The notes under the pieces are model-generated. The model searched no databases, had not been told where the DNA came from, and saw only the letters and a list, made by a program, of their open reading frames with translations. From Rhodococcus sp. IEGM 1381 (lineage in GTDB: Bacteria; Actinomycetota; Actinomycetes; Mycobacteriales; Mycobacteriaceae), in NCBI RefSeq assembly GCF_030056795.1, contig NZ_JASHKQ010000021.1, forward strand, positions 1-63,294: a stretch of DNA of 63,294 nt, in the 5' to 3' direction. A program made the translations under genes and the position numbers. Numbering within the stretch: position 1 is the stretch's first letter; each line of letters starts with the position of its first letter. Below are positions 51,271-59,894 of the stretch, in pieces.

Positions 51271-51888
51271 ATGAGCGACCGGGTACCGGATCTGCGAGAG
51301 CGACGTCGTCGAGAAACCCTTCTCGAGATCACCCGTGCTGCGCTCGATCTGTTCGAGACACAAGGCTGCGTTGCGACGACAGTCGACCAGATCGCCCGCC
51401 GGGCCGGCGTATCGCCCAGTACGTTCTTTCGTAGTTTTACATCCAAGGAAGAATCGGTTCTCGGCCTCGCCCCGGAGTTCGAGTTCGACATCGACGCCTG
51501 GCTGACATCGACGGCACCGGACGGCATCACCCTCACCGCGATCGAAGCACTGTACGAGCGATCCGTCGAACGATTTTCCGCTGCACCCTACGAAGCGAGA
51601 GATCGTCTCCTGCGTACCCGGCGGTTGATCGGTCGCGACGACCATCTGCGGGCCGCCGCTTTCGCGGCCGACGCCATGACGCTGTGTCGCGTCACCGATT
51701 CGGTGGCCGCCAAGCTAGCTGGTCACGAATCACGTTCATATGCACGGTTGTTGGTCGAGGGGGCCGGTATGGCCATGCGAATCGCCTTCGACGACTGGGC
51801 TGAGCGCATAGATGCCGGACAGGACGCCGATCTGGTGGATATTTACCGAACGACGCTCATCGATCTGCGACGCGTCGTCGCCGGCTGA
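51271..51888 (+). CDS. TetR family regulator
   Basis: A 205-aa TetR. DNA-binding domain at residues about 12-58 (RRRETLLEITRAALDLFETQG, TTVDQIARRAGVSPSTFFRSF). The ligand domain is helical and matches no specific subfamily I recognise. It is divergent from the DHA2 transporter and probably represses it until a ligand binds. Confidence 0.92.
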   Translation: MSDRVPDLRERRRRETLLEITRAALDLFETQGCVATTVDQIARRAGVSPSTFFRSFTSKEESVLGLAPEFEFDIDAWLTSTAPDGITLTAIEALYERSVERFSAAPYEARDRLLRTRRLIGRDDHLRAAAFAADAMTLCRVTDSVAAKLAGHESRSYARLLVEGAGMAMRIAFDDWAERIDAGQDADLVDIYRTTLIDLRRVVAG

Positions 51889-51955
51889 GCGTCTCGTCGT
51901 GCACGGAACTTCGTAGCGGGGGAGGAGTTTTCGTGCACGTGGCGCGAAGCGCCTC

Positions 51956-53101
51956 TCACCCGAAGCGGTGCGGAGCCACGTCGCTTGCCCGTAGTCCGCG
52001 CTCGGTGACATCGACCGGAAGTGGTTGCTGCCGTACCAGAGACGCGCCGACCCGGGCCAGCGCCGCGCACGTCTGTATTCCGTACCCACCCTGACCGGCG
52101 CACCAGAAAAAACCCTCGATGTTCGGATCGAACCCGACGACCGGAGTGCGGTCGGGCACGAAGCTGCGCAGGCCGGCCCAGGACGACCGCACGTGCCGCG
52201 CTGTCAACGTCGTTGCCTCGGCAATGTCGTCGAATGCTCGGGCAATCTCCAACTCGTCCGGGCGGGCATCACTCGGCTCGATGGGTGTCTCGTCCGCAGG
52301 CGAACACAATAGTTGCGCGCCTTCGGGTTTGATGTAGAACTTCTCGTCGATGTCGCTCAACGTCGCCAGGTGCGCGGTATCGAGGTCCTCGGGTGCGGCC
52401 ACCATGAACACCGAGCGACGCATGGGCACGAGTCCGATGGGCTCGGCACCCGCCATCGCACCGAGAACATCCGCCCATGCGCCCGCGGCGTCGACGACGA
52501 GTGGAGCAGTGTGTGTCGACCCATCGGTGGTGTGCGCGTGCCACAGGCCGTCGATGCGCCTCAGTGACCTCACCCCGGTCCCTGTGTGGACACGCCCGCC
52601 CCGCGCACGGAGCCCTCGCACGTAGCCCTGATGCAGTGCGTGTACGTCGACTTCCATCGAATGCGGCTCGTACAGAGCGCAATCGATCAGTTCGGGGCGC
52701 AGTGGCGGAAAGAACGTGCGCGCGTCGGCAGGCGAGACCAGTTGCGCGTCGGGCGTCAATCGGCTGACGTCGGCGTACATCGCCTCGAGCGCGTCGCCTC
52801 GTCCGGTGGACGCGAACTGCAGCAGGGGGCGCGGGGCGAGCAGTTCGGATCGAAAGTGCTCCGGCGGGTTCTCCAGGAAGTCTCGGCTGGCCGTCGTCAG
52901 CGCACGAATCGTGTTGTTGCCGTAGGTTTCCAGAAACAGAGCGGCCGAGCGTCCGGTGGTGTGGAAGGCCAGGGTCTTCTCGCGCTCGAGCAGGGTGACT
53001 CGGTGATCGCTCGCGAGTTCGTATCCGAGCGAGACACCCCCGATTCCGCCGCCGACAACTATGACATCGGTGGTAGGCGTGTCGCGAGCAGACGTGCTCA
53101 T
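51956..53101 (-). CDS. FAD-dependent D-amino acid dehydrogenase, DauA-like
   Basis: A 381-aa DAO-family flavoprotein. From memory it follows Pseudomonas D-arginine dehydrogenase DauA closely: VIVVGGGIGGVSLGYELA, FHTTGRSAA, RALTTASRDFLENPPE, DVHALHQGYVRGLRA, SSWAGLRSFVPD and GFFWCAGQGGYGIQT. Active-site Tyr (TYG; KFYIKPEG) and Arg (GLRSF) are kept. The DauA Glu that holds the arginine side chain (in SPRPEM) is Leu here (APRPLL), and the His near Tyr53 is also Leu. The substrate is therefore probably a different, more hydrophobic D-amino acid. The start at 53101 has GGGAGA and overlaps the Lrp gene stop. Confidence 0.83.
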   Translation of the reverse strand: MSTSARDTPTTDVIVVGGGIGGVSLGYELASDHRVTLLEREKTLAFHTTGRSAALFLETYGNNTIRALTTASRDFLENPPEHFRSELLAPRPLLQFASTGRGDALEAMYADVSRLTPDAQLVSPADARTFFPPLRPELIDCALYEPHSMEVDVHALHQGYVRGLRARGGRVHTGTGVRSLRRIDGLWHAHTTDGSTHTAPLVVDAAGAWADVLGAMAGAEPIGLVPMRRSVFMVAAPEDLDTAHLATLSDIDEKFYIKPEGAQLLCSPADETPIEPSDARPDELEIARAFDDIAEATTLTARHVRSSWAGLRSFVPDRTPVVGFDPNIEGFFWCAGQGGYGIQTCAALARVGASLVRQQPLPVDVTERGLRASDVAPHRFG

Positions 53102-53604
53102 CGAGTTCTCCCGTTCTTCGGCTGGGTCATTGTCGGCTGGGCGGTCCATTGAGCGCCGGGGCCGACCGCCTCGTCGAAGATCAGCCAGGTTCGCGTCGAC
53201 AGTATCCCGTCCAGTCCCTGCAACTTGTCGAGCACCAGATGTCGTAGCGCCGATGTGTCGGGAGCACGGACCAGAACGAGCGCATCGAAATCACCGCCCA
53301 TCAAGCTGACGTGCTCGACGAACGGGAAGGTACTCAGGTCGTCGGCGACGGCACGCCACGAATCCTGCCGGATGGACAGAGCCACATAGGCGGATGCGCC
53401 GACTCCGGCCTTCTCGTAGGCGATGCGTGCGGTGAACCCCTCGATGACGCCTTCGTCGAGGAGTCGGTCGACGCGTACGTAGGCGTGTGCCCGGGAGATA
53501 TGGGTTGCCTCGGCCAAGGCGCGCATGGACATTCGGCCGTCGCGGCTCAGCTCGGTGACGATGCGCCGATCGACGTCGTCGAGCTCGTACTCGGTCTGTG
53601 CCAT
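53098..53604 (-). CDS. Lrp/AsnC family regulator
   Basis: A 168-aa Lrp protein. HTH: LDDVDRRIVTELSRDGRMSM, then ISRAHAYVRVDRLLDEG. RAM domain: GVGASAYVALSIRQDSWRAV, HVSLMGGDFDALVLVRAPD. It is coupled to the D-amino acid dehydrogenase by a 4-base ATGA overlap, so it is very likely its dedicated, substrate-responsive regulator. Confidence 0.9.
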   Translation of the reverse strand: MAQTEYELDDVDRRIVTELSRDGRMSMRALAEATHISRAHAYVRVDRLLDEGVIEGFTARIAYEKAGVGASAYVALSIRQDSWRAVADDLSTFPFVEHVSLMGGDFDALVLVRAPDTSALRHLVLDKLQGLDGILSTRTWLIFDEAVGPGAQWTAQPTMTQPKNGRTR

Positions 53605-53773
53605 CCGTCCACTCCAGGTCGTTCACGAGAGGTCTGTATGGACAGAATGCCACATTCGGCACATCTTGGGGCCATACATCTACATTCTTACCTCTGATTT
53701 GAAAGCTGGTCTATTGGACCGCACTCTGTGTAGAACAGGAAGCCGAGACGAACACGTGCAGAAGGGGTACCGC

Positions 53774-54346
53774 ATGACCACGACGGACACTCTCGATCAC
53801 GTCACGACCTCGGTCGCACGGCGCGTTCGCGAGGGATACGAAGCAGATTTCGTCGAATGGACCGATCGTGGTATCGATCTCGTCCGAACTTTCCCCGGCT
53901 TTCTCGGTGGCGGCTGGCTGCGCAGTTCCGGCGGATCCAACGACTATCACGTGGTGTACCGGTTCGAGACCCACGACAACCTCGACGCATGGCTGCACTC
54001 GGACTCTCGACGCCGCTGGCTCAGCAGCGGCCGGCCCATCGCCGACGACGTTGCAACACATCGTCTTTCCGGAGTGGAGGGATGGTTCGAGCCGCAATCC
54101 AACCTGACCGACGCAGTTCGAGTGATCGGCGGACCGCCACCCCGGTGGAAGCAGGCGATCTCGATCGGTGTGGCGTTCTATGCCGTCAGCTTGCTGGTCA
54201 ACATCGTTCTCACACCACATCTGACAGGGTTGAACGTGGCCCTTCGAACGGCGGTCGTGGTGATGATGTGCACGCCGTTGATGGTCTACGTGGTGATGCC
54301 GTTCGTCACCTCGCGTCTGCGGAAGTGGCTCGTACCGCGCGCCTGA
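53774..54346 (+). CDS. ABM domain protein with C-terminal membrane anchor
   Basis: A 190-aa protein. Residues about 8-105 fit an antibiotic biosynthesis monooxygenase (dimeric alpha-beta barrel) domain: RVREGYEADFVEWTDRGIDL, PGFLGGGWLRSSG and HVVYRFETHDNLDAWLHS. Two hydrophobic helices follow (AISIGVAFYAVSLLVNIVLT, VVVMMCTPLMVYVVMPFV) and anchor it to the membrane. This ABM-plus-two-helix form is known in proteobacteria and actinobacteria; its reaction is unknown. The ATG at 53774 has AGAAGGGG upstream. It is divergent from the Lrp gene. Confidence 0.8.
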   Translation: MTTTDTLDHVTTSVARRVREGYEADFVEWTDRGIDLVRTFPGFLGGGWLRSSGGSNDYHVVYRFETHDNLDAWLHSDSRRRWLSSGRPIADDVATHRLSGVEGWFEPQSNLTDAVRVIGGPPPRWKQAISIGVAFYAVSLLVNIVLTPHLTGLNVALRTAVVVMMCTPLMVYVVMPFVTSRLRKWLVPRA

Positions 54347-54376
54347 AGGCCGCCTCTCGCCTATACAGTCGAGATC

Positions 54377-55144
54377 ATGCCCGACGCCCCTGTGCACAAC
54401 CAGTTCGCTCTCGACGGAGCCTGGAACTTTCGAGACCTCGGCGGTGTTCGCACTGTCGACGGCTCGAACATTCGGCCCGGAAAGTTCTATCGCGCATCGG
54501 AATTGAGTGCTCTCACCGAGAGCGGACAACGTGCCGTCGTCGATCTCGGGATACGCACGGTGTTCGATTTTCGCAGTGACTCCGAGATCTCACGAAGTGG
54601 TGTCGACAGAGTTCCGGACGGCGTGCAGTCGATCTCGGTGCCGTTCCACAACGACAGCGGTGAGCGCGCTCCGCACGAGGCTCCGACCCACGAAGAACAG
54701 AGTCAGGTCGACTACCTCCTGCGCGCGTACGCGTCGTTTCCGGTGCTGGACGGGGCTGCGTACGCGATCAAGCAAGTGGCCGAGGCCATCGCCGCCGGCC
54801 GAGGCGGAGTTCTGGTGCACTGCGCCGCAGGTAAGGACCGAGCCGGGTGGACCGTCGCGACTGTACTGCGGGCAGTCGGAGTGAGCGAGGACGAGATCCT
54901 CGCCGACTACCTCGCCAGCAATGCTGCGGTGGAGCCTCTGCTCGCCCACGTGCGCCGGACGTGGGCGGGTATCGATGACGCCGGAGTGCCCGGGGAAGCG
55001 TTGTTGGGAGTCCGCGCGTCCTATCTGGAGCGCGGCATGGCGGCTGTGACGTCGAATCACGGATCGTTCGAGGCGTACCTGAGTCACCTCGGTATCGATG
55101 AACATCTGCGCGGACGGCTCGTCGCCGAATTGGTTCAGGACTGA
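54377..55144 (+). CDS. Tyrosine/dual-specificity phosphatase, MptpB-like
   Basis: A 255-aa phosphatase. WNFRDLGGVRTVDGSNIRPG and FYRASELSAL at the N-terminus and the P-loop VHCAAGKDRAGW (Cys, Arg) match the mycobacterial MptpB group and lipid phosphatases. FDFRSDSEI supplies the Asp region. No signal peptide is seen; MptpB is exported without a classic one. Substrates may be phosphotyrosine or phosphoinositides. A TATACA lies 10 bases before the ATG, so the transcript may have almost no leader. Confidence 0.87.
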   Translation: MPDAPVHNQFALDGAWNFRDLGGVRTVDGSNIRPGKFYRASELSALTESGQRAVVDLGIRTVFDFRSDSEISRSGVDRVPDGVQSISVPFHNDSGERAPHEAPTHEEQSQVDYLLRAYASFPVLDGAAYAIKQVAEAIAAGRGGVLVHCAAGKDRAGWTVATVLRAVGVSEDEILADYLASNAAVEPLLAHVRRTWAGIDDAGVPGEALLGVRASYLERGMAAVTSNHGSFEAYLSHLGIDEHLRGRLVAELVQD

Positions 55145-55161
55145 GCGGTACCCTCTGCGTC

Positions 55162-55686
55162 ATGCGAATCGGACAGACGGCCCCGGATTTCGAGCTCCCC
55201 GATCATTCGGGTGAAACCCGTGCGCTCACCGAGCTGACGGCATCGGGCCCGGTGGTGCTGTTCTTCTATCCTGCGGCAAACAGCCCCATCTGTACCGCCG
55301 AGGCCTGCCATTTCCGGGACCTAGGAACAGAATTCAACAGATTCGGTGCGCAACGGGTAGGGATCAGCACCGACACCCGCGACAAGAATCAGCACTTCGC
55401 TCTGCAGCGGTCCTTCGACTTTCCGTTGCTGTCCGATTCCGACGGCACGGTTGCGGAGCAGTTCGGAGTGCGGCGAGGTGGGTGGCTCACCCGGCGGCGT
55501 CGGCTTCGTGAGCTCGAAGGCGGGCGGGCGCATGCGGCACACCGTGGTTATCTGCGGCAGTTACTGTCCGTGAAGCGGACGACATTCGTGATAGATCGGC
55601 ACCGAGTGGTGCGGATGGTGGTGCAGAGCGAACGCGGTCACGTGCATGCGACCAAGGCCCTCGAATACCTGCGTTATCTGTCCTGA
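55162..55686 (+). CDS. Peroxiredoxin, BCP/AhpE-like
   Basis: A 174-aa thiol peroxidase. APDFELPDHSGETRALTEL and VVLFFYPAANSPICTAEAC give the peroxidatic Cys (ICTAEAC) with a second Cys five residues on, as in 2-Cys BCP/PrxQ. An Arg-rich insertion (LTRRRRLRELEGGR) precedes the last strand. It follows the phosphatase gene by 17 bases and is probably co-transcribed with it. Confidence 0.88.
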   Translation: MRIGQTAPDFELPDHSGETRALTELTASGPVVLFFYPAANSPICTAEACHFRDLGTEFNRFGAQRVGISTDTRDKNQHFALQRSFDFPLLSDSDGTVAEQFGVRRGGWLTRRRRLRELEGGRAHAAHRGYLRQLLSVKRTTFVIDRHRVVRMVVQSERGHVHATKALEYLRYLS

Positions 55687-55701
55687 CGCCGAAGTGCGCT
55701 G

Positions 55702-55824
55702 CTATTCGTTCGCGCCGCTGAACAGGGCGGTGTAGACGGCAGGCTTCGAAGCTTCGGCGTGCGCATCGGTCGAGGCGTCGTCGGGATGGCTGAAGAGTGC
55801 CTCGTTCTTGTCTTTGTGTTCCAT
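55702..55824 (-). CDS. Small acidic protein, unknown
   Basis: A 40-aa reading frame starting MEHKDKNEALFSHPDD and ending TALFSGANE. It fills most of the 250-base gap between two genes on the other strand. CGGGGA precedes the ATG directly, which is weak. No family recognised. Composition is polar with no hydrophobic segment. Confidence 0.4.
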   Translation of the reverse strand: MEHKDKNEALFSHPDDASTDAHAEASKPAVYTALFSGANE

Positions 55825-55936
55825 TCCCCGAGCATGCCCCTGATCGACCGCAATAGCCACTCGCCGCGCGGACTGGGCCGGTGCACCGTCGAAACGACCG
55901 GTCAGGGCACAGCTGCCAGGGTGGGATACTGCTCGG

Positions 55937-57064
55937 GTGCCCGATGAAACTCTGTTCGACGCCTTGCGCCGCGAGCCCGACGCGGAGGCACCCAACCTCC
56001 ATGCTGTCGACGCCGCGGACCGTCTCGTACTCGATACCGTCGACGAGCGTCCGGGAGTGGACAGAACGGTGCCGATCGCGGTGATCGGCGATCGTTACGG
56101 TGCCCTCACGCTCGGCGCCGTGGCGCTGGGCTTCACGGATGTGCGGGTCCATCAGGACGCCGTCACCGGCATGCAGGCGCTCGAACTGAACGCTGCGCGG
56201 GTTGCCAAGACCGGCTCCTACACCCAGCACACGCTCGGTGCGGAGCTGTTCGACGGCGTCGGCACGGTACTGATGCAGTTGCCGCGAGGTCTGGCCGAGC
56301 TGACTGAGATTGCCGAGCACATCGCCGCGCACTCATCAGCGGATGTCGTCGTCCTCGCGGGCGGACGAGACAAACACATGACCCCAGCCATGAACGATGT
56401 GCTGCGACGGTCATTCACGACTGTCACGGCCGGCCGCGGCCGGCAGAAGGCCCGAGTGCTCACCGCGACCGGGGCGGTGGCGTCGGCCATGACGTATCCG
56501 GTGAGCAAACGTCTCGCGGATATCGACATGACGGTCGTGGCCCATGGCGCTGTGTTCGCCGGGGCAGGCTTGGACATCGGAACGCGGTTTCTGCTCGAGT
56601 TCGTTCCGAAGATGATGCCGCGTGCTCGCACGGCCGTCGACTTGGGTTGCGGTACAGGGATTCTCGCAGCAGAGCTGGCTCGAACCCGGCCTGATCTGGA
56701 GGTGATCGCCACCGACCGTTCGGCTGCAGCGATCGCGTCGGCAGCGGCGACGGCGGAGGCGAACGGGACTCGGATCGCGGTGATCGCCGACGATGCGATG
56801 TCGACCTTCGAATCGGAGTCGGTCGATCTGGTGGTCTGCAATCCGCCGTTTCACGAGGGTGCTGCGGTGCACACGGGCGGGGCGAGCAAATTGTTCGCGG
56901 CCGCCGGTCGGGTACTGCGGCCCGGCGGACAACTGTGGACGGTGTTCAACACTCACCTGAACTACCGACGCGAACTGGCCGACGCCGTGGGCGCAACCGA
57001 TCCGATGGGACGCAACGGCAAGTTCACCGTCGCTCGCTCGGTACGGCCGAGCGAGCAACGGTAG
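55937..57064 (+). CDS. RsmC/RlmG-like class I methyltransferase
   Basis: A 375-aa protein with the two-domain plan of RsmC/RlmG rRNA guanine-N2 methyltransferases. The N-terminal half is a degenerate methyltransferase fold. The C-terminal half has AVDLGCGTGILAAELA (SAM), IATDRSAAA, and the catalytic LVVCNPPFHEG. The GTG start at 55937 is chosen because it fits the N-terminal domain. It likely methylates 23S or 16S rRNA guanine; which is not clear. Confidence 0.87.
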   Translation: MPDETLFDALRREPDAEAPNLHAVDAADRLVLDTVDERPGVDRTVPIAVIGDRYGALTLGAVALGFTDVRVHQDAVTGMQALELNAARVAKTGSYTQHTLGAELFDGVGTVLMQLPRGLAELTEIAEHIAAHSSADVVVLAGGRDKHMTPAMNDVLRRSFTTVTAGRGRQKARVLTATGAVASAMTYPVSKRLADIDMTVVAHGAVFAGAGLDIGTRFLLEFVPKMMPRARTAVDLGCGTGILAAELARTRPDLEVIATDRSAAAIASAAATAEANGTRIAVIADDAMSTFESESVDLVVCNPPFHEGAAVHTGGASKLFAAAGRVLRPGGQLWTVFNTHLNYRRELADAVGATDPMGRNGKFTVARSVRPSEQR

Positions 57065-57067
57065 ACG

Positions 57068-57526
57068 TCAGGTAACGGGGCCGCCGTCTTCCGGGGTTCC
57101 GTCGATCTGGCCGCGGTTGCGGCCGAGATCCTCGACGAGAGTGCCTTCGACGATCTCGGCCTGACGCTGACCTTCCGCGTAGTCGATGTCGGGATCCTCG
57201 TCGGATTCCTCGATGACGTGGTCGACCAGTTCCTCGGTCAACTCGTCGTCGGGGGTCTCGGTGATCGGTCGTTCGAGATCCTCCTCGACCGCGATGTCGG
57301 GTTCTTCCTCGCTGAGCTTGAGGTCCAGGCTCTCGCCCTCCGCGGCCTCGCGAGCGGTGGTACCGAAGCTGTTGGCCTCGCTCCAGTGGTCGGGGGGATA
57401 GACAACGGTATCGCCATCGTCGTTGCGCACCTCATCGGAGTCGACGCTTTCGCTGGGGTCCAAGGTCTGGTCGGGTCCGTCTTCGATTGCCATTTCCTCA
57501 TAGTGCCCGTTTCGATTCGGTGTCAC
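57068..57526 (-). CDS. DUF5709 domain protein
   Basis: A 152-aa very acidic, low-complexity protein (DGPDQTLDPSESVDSDEV, PPDHWSEANSFGTTAREAAEGESLDLKL, EEPDIAVEE), as in the actinobacterial DUF5709 family, whose function is unknown. The GTG at 57526 is used; an internal ATG at 57493 is an alternative. It is convergent with the methyltransferase, three bases apart. Confidence 0.8.
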   Translation of the reverse strand: MTPNRNGHYEEMAIEDGPDQTLDPSESVDSDEVRNDDGDTVVYPPDHWSEANSFGTTAREAAEGESLDLKLSEEEPDIAVEEDLERPITETPDDELTEELVDHVIEESDEDPDIDYAEGQRQAEIVEGTLVEDLGRNRGQIDGTPEDGGPVT

Positions 57527-57690
57527 ACACGCGGTCGTCTCCGCGTATGGAGGGCGTACCCGGTAGAGTCCGTTTTGTCCGTCGTAGAAGTTCTCCTCTC
57601 GGGAACTTTTGTCCGGATGTCAGACGTTCTACTGATGACCGACGGGGAGATCCCCGGTGGGGATCAGAACTTACGAAGGGAAGAGACACG

Positions 57691-58539
57691 GTGCGCACCT
57701 CCAGCAACCCGGTGTTCCGCAACCTGCCCAAGCAGCAGGGCGGCGGCTACGCCACATTCGGATCTGCGACGGCTGGAGCCTCGCAGGCCGCAACCTTCGG
57801 CCAGCATCCCGGAACGCAGGCCGATCCATACACCACGCAGCCCGCACAGCGGGCCATGACCATCGATGACGTCGTCACCAAGACCGGCATCACCCTCGGT
57901 GTGCTGAGCGTGACGGCGATCATCTCGTACCTCCTCGTCTCCAACAACACCGACTTGGCCATCCCATTCGTGATCGGCGGTGGCTTGATCGGCTTCGGCT
58001 TGGTCATGTTCGCGACCTTCGGTCGCAAGATGGACAACAAGGCGATCGTCCTCGCCTACGCCGCCGCAGAAGGCGTGTTCCTCGGCGCACTGTCGCTGAT
58101 GTTCACCGGTGTCGAGTTCGGTGGGGTCGGCGGATCCGCCCTCATCGGCCAGGCAGTTCTTGGCACGTTCGGCGTCTTCTTCGGCATGCTGATCGTCTAC
58201 AAGACCGGCGCAATCCGTGTCACCCCGCGGTTGACCCGCATGGTCGTCGGTGCCCTCATCGGCGTCGTCGTGCTGATGCTCGGCAACCTCGTTGCCAGCT
58301 TCTTCATGGAGGACGGCTTCGGACTCCGCTCCGGCGGACCGCTGGCCATCATCTTCAGCCTCGTCTGCATCGGTATCGCCGCGTTCAGCTTCCTGCTGGA
58401 CTTCGATCAGGCCGATCAGCTGATCCGTGCACAGGCACCGGAGAAGGCCGCCTGGGGCGTCGCCCTCGGTCTGACCATCACCTTGGTCTGGCTGTACGTC
58501 GAGATCCTGCGTCTGCTGAGCTACTTCCAGAACGACTAG
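57691..58539 (+). CDS. Bax inhibitor-1/YccA family membrane protein
   Basis: A 282-aa protein. Residues 1-60 are a polar N-terminal extension typical of actinobacterial members; seven membrane helices follow (ITLGVLSVTAIISYLLV and others). AEGVFLGALSLMF and FLLDFDQADQLIRAQAPEKAAW are family markers, with the Asp pair that controls Ca2+/proton leak in BsYetJ. GTG start after AAGGGAAG. A strong terminator follows. Confidence 0.9.
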   Translation: MRTSSNPVFRNLPKQQGGGYATFGSATAGASQAATFGQHPGTQADPYTTQPAQRAMTIDDVVTKTGITLGVLSVTAIISYLLVSNNTDLAIPFVIGGGLIGFGLVMFATFGRKMDNKAIVLAYAAAEGVFLGALSLMFTGVEFGGVGGSALIGQAVLGTFGVFFGMLIVYKTGAIRVTPRLTRMVVGALIGVVVLMLGNLVASFFMEDGFGLRSGGPLAIIFSLVCIGIAAFSFLLDFDQADQLIRAQAPEKAAWGVALGLTITLVWLYVEILRLLSYFQND

Positions 58540-58549
58540 TACTCACGAG

Positions 58550-58584
58550 AAAGCCCCGCCACTCCTTTCGGAGGGCGGGGCTTT
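58550..58584 (+). terminator. Intrinsic terminator after the Bax inhibitor-1 gene
   Basis: An 11-bp stem (AAAGCCCCGCC at 58550-58560 with 58574-58584), with an inner CTCC/GGAG stem, is followed by TTTTT. This is a classic rho-independent terminator. It may also serve the convergent thiolase gene. Confidence 0.9.
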
Positions 58585-58603
58585 TTCGTTGGTACCGGTC
58601 AGG

Positions 58604-59824
58604 TCAGCTGAGTCGTTCCAGCACCATGGCCATACCCATGCCGCCGCCGACGCACATGGTCTCGACGCCGAACGTCTTGTCGTGTGTCGTCAGGTTGTTC
58701 AGCAGCGTGGTGGTGATCCGGGCACCGGTCATGCCGAACGGGTGGCCGATCGCGATGGCACCGCCGGAGACGTTGAGCTTGTCCTCTTCGATGCCGAGGT
58801 CGCGTGCCGAGCCGAGGACCTGCACCGCGAAGGCCTCGTTGATCTCGAACAGGTCGATGTCGGAGATGGACATTCCGGCGATCTTCAGCGCCTTACGGGT
58901 GGCCTCGATAGGACCGAGGCCCATGATCTCGGGAGACGTGCCGGTGACTCCGGTGGAGACGATCCGAGCCAACGGCGTCAGGCCCAGTTCCTTGGCCTTG
59001 GTGTCGCTCATGATGACGAGCGCTGCTGCGCCGTCGTTGAGCGGGCACGCGTTACCGGCGGTGATGGTGCCGTTCGGTCGGAAGACCGGCTTGAGCTGGC
59101 TGATCTTTTCGTAGGTGGTGCCGGCGCGAGGGCCGTCGTCGGTGTTGACGACGGTGCCGTCGGGCAGGGTCACCGGGGTGATCTCCCGCTCGAAGAAGCC
59201 GGCGTTGATGGCCTCTTCGGCGCGGTTCTGGCTGCGGACGCCCCAGTGGTCCTGGTCCTCGCGGGTGATGCCGGTGAGCAGCGCGACGTTCTCGGCCGTC
59301 TGGCCCATCGCGATGTACGCGTCGGGCAGTTCGCCGTTCTCGCGGGGATCGGTCCAGCTGTCCGCGCCCTCTTCCTGTGCCTTCTTGGTGCGGGCTTCGG
59401 CGTCGGCGAAGATCGGGTTGTGGCTCGCGGGCAGTGAGTCGGAGCTGCCGTGGATGAAGCTGGACACGCTCTCGACACCGGCGGAGATGAAGACGTCACC
59501 CTCGCCTGCCTTGATCGCGTGCAGCGCCATCCGGGTGGTCTGCAGCGAGGACGAACAGTAGCGCGTGATCGTAGTGCCGGGGAGCGAGTCGTAGCCGAGC
59601 TGAACCGCGACGATGCGAGCGAGGTTGTTGCCCTGCATGCCGCCGGGCAGACCGCAGCCCAGGAGGAGATCGTCGATGTCCTTGGGGTCGAGCGAGGGCA
59701 CCTTGGCCAGCGCGGCGGCGACCATCTGAGCGGTGAGGTCGTCGGGACGAATGTCCTTGAGCGACCCCTTCATCGCCCTGCCGATCGGTGAGCGCGCGGT
59801 GGCGACGATGACTGCCTCTGGCAT
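58604..59824 (-). CDS. Acetyl-CoA acetyltransferase / 3-ketoacyl-CoA thiolase
   Basis: A 406-aa thiolase. Active-site Cys90 in TITRYCSSSLQ, EINEAFAVQVL (His replaced by Asn-Glu pattern usual in the family), IGHPFGMTGAR (catalytic His) and CVGGGMGMA (second Cys). GAAGGAGA precedes the ATG at 59824. It makes or cleaves 3-ketoacyl-CoA in fatty-acid metabolism. The gene stands alone without a 3-hydroxyacyl-CoA dehydrogenase next to it. Confidence 0.93.
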   Translation of the reverse strand: MPEAVIVATARSPIGRAMKGSLKDIRPDDLTAQMVAAALAKVPSLDPKDIDDLLLGCGLPGGMQGNNLARIVAVQLGYDSLPGTTITRYCSSSLQTTRMALHAIKAGEGDVFISAGVESVSSFIHGSSDSLPASHNPIFADAEARTKKAQEEGADSWTDPRENGELPDAYIAMGQTAENVALLTGITREDQDHWGVRSQNRAEEAINAGFFEREITPVTLPDGTVVNTDDGPRAGTTYEKISQLKPVFRPNGTITAGNACPLNDGAAALVIMSDTKAKELGLTPLARIVSTGVTGTSPEIMGLGPIEATRKALKIAGMSISDIDLFEINEAFAVQVLGSARDLGIEEDKLNVSGGAIAIGHPFGMTGARITTTLLNNLTTHDKTFGVETMCVGGGMGMAMVLERLS

Positions 59825-59894
59825 GAGATCTCCTTCGAATCGATACTGCTTACCTGCACTGTTACCGCCGAGTAGGCGATGTCCGTGTCCGAAC

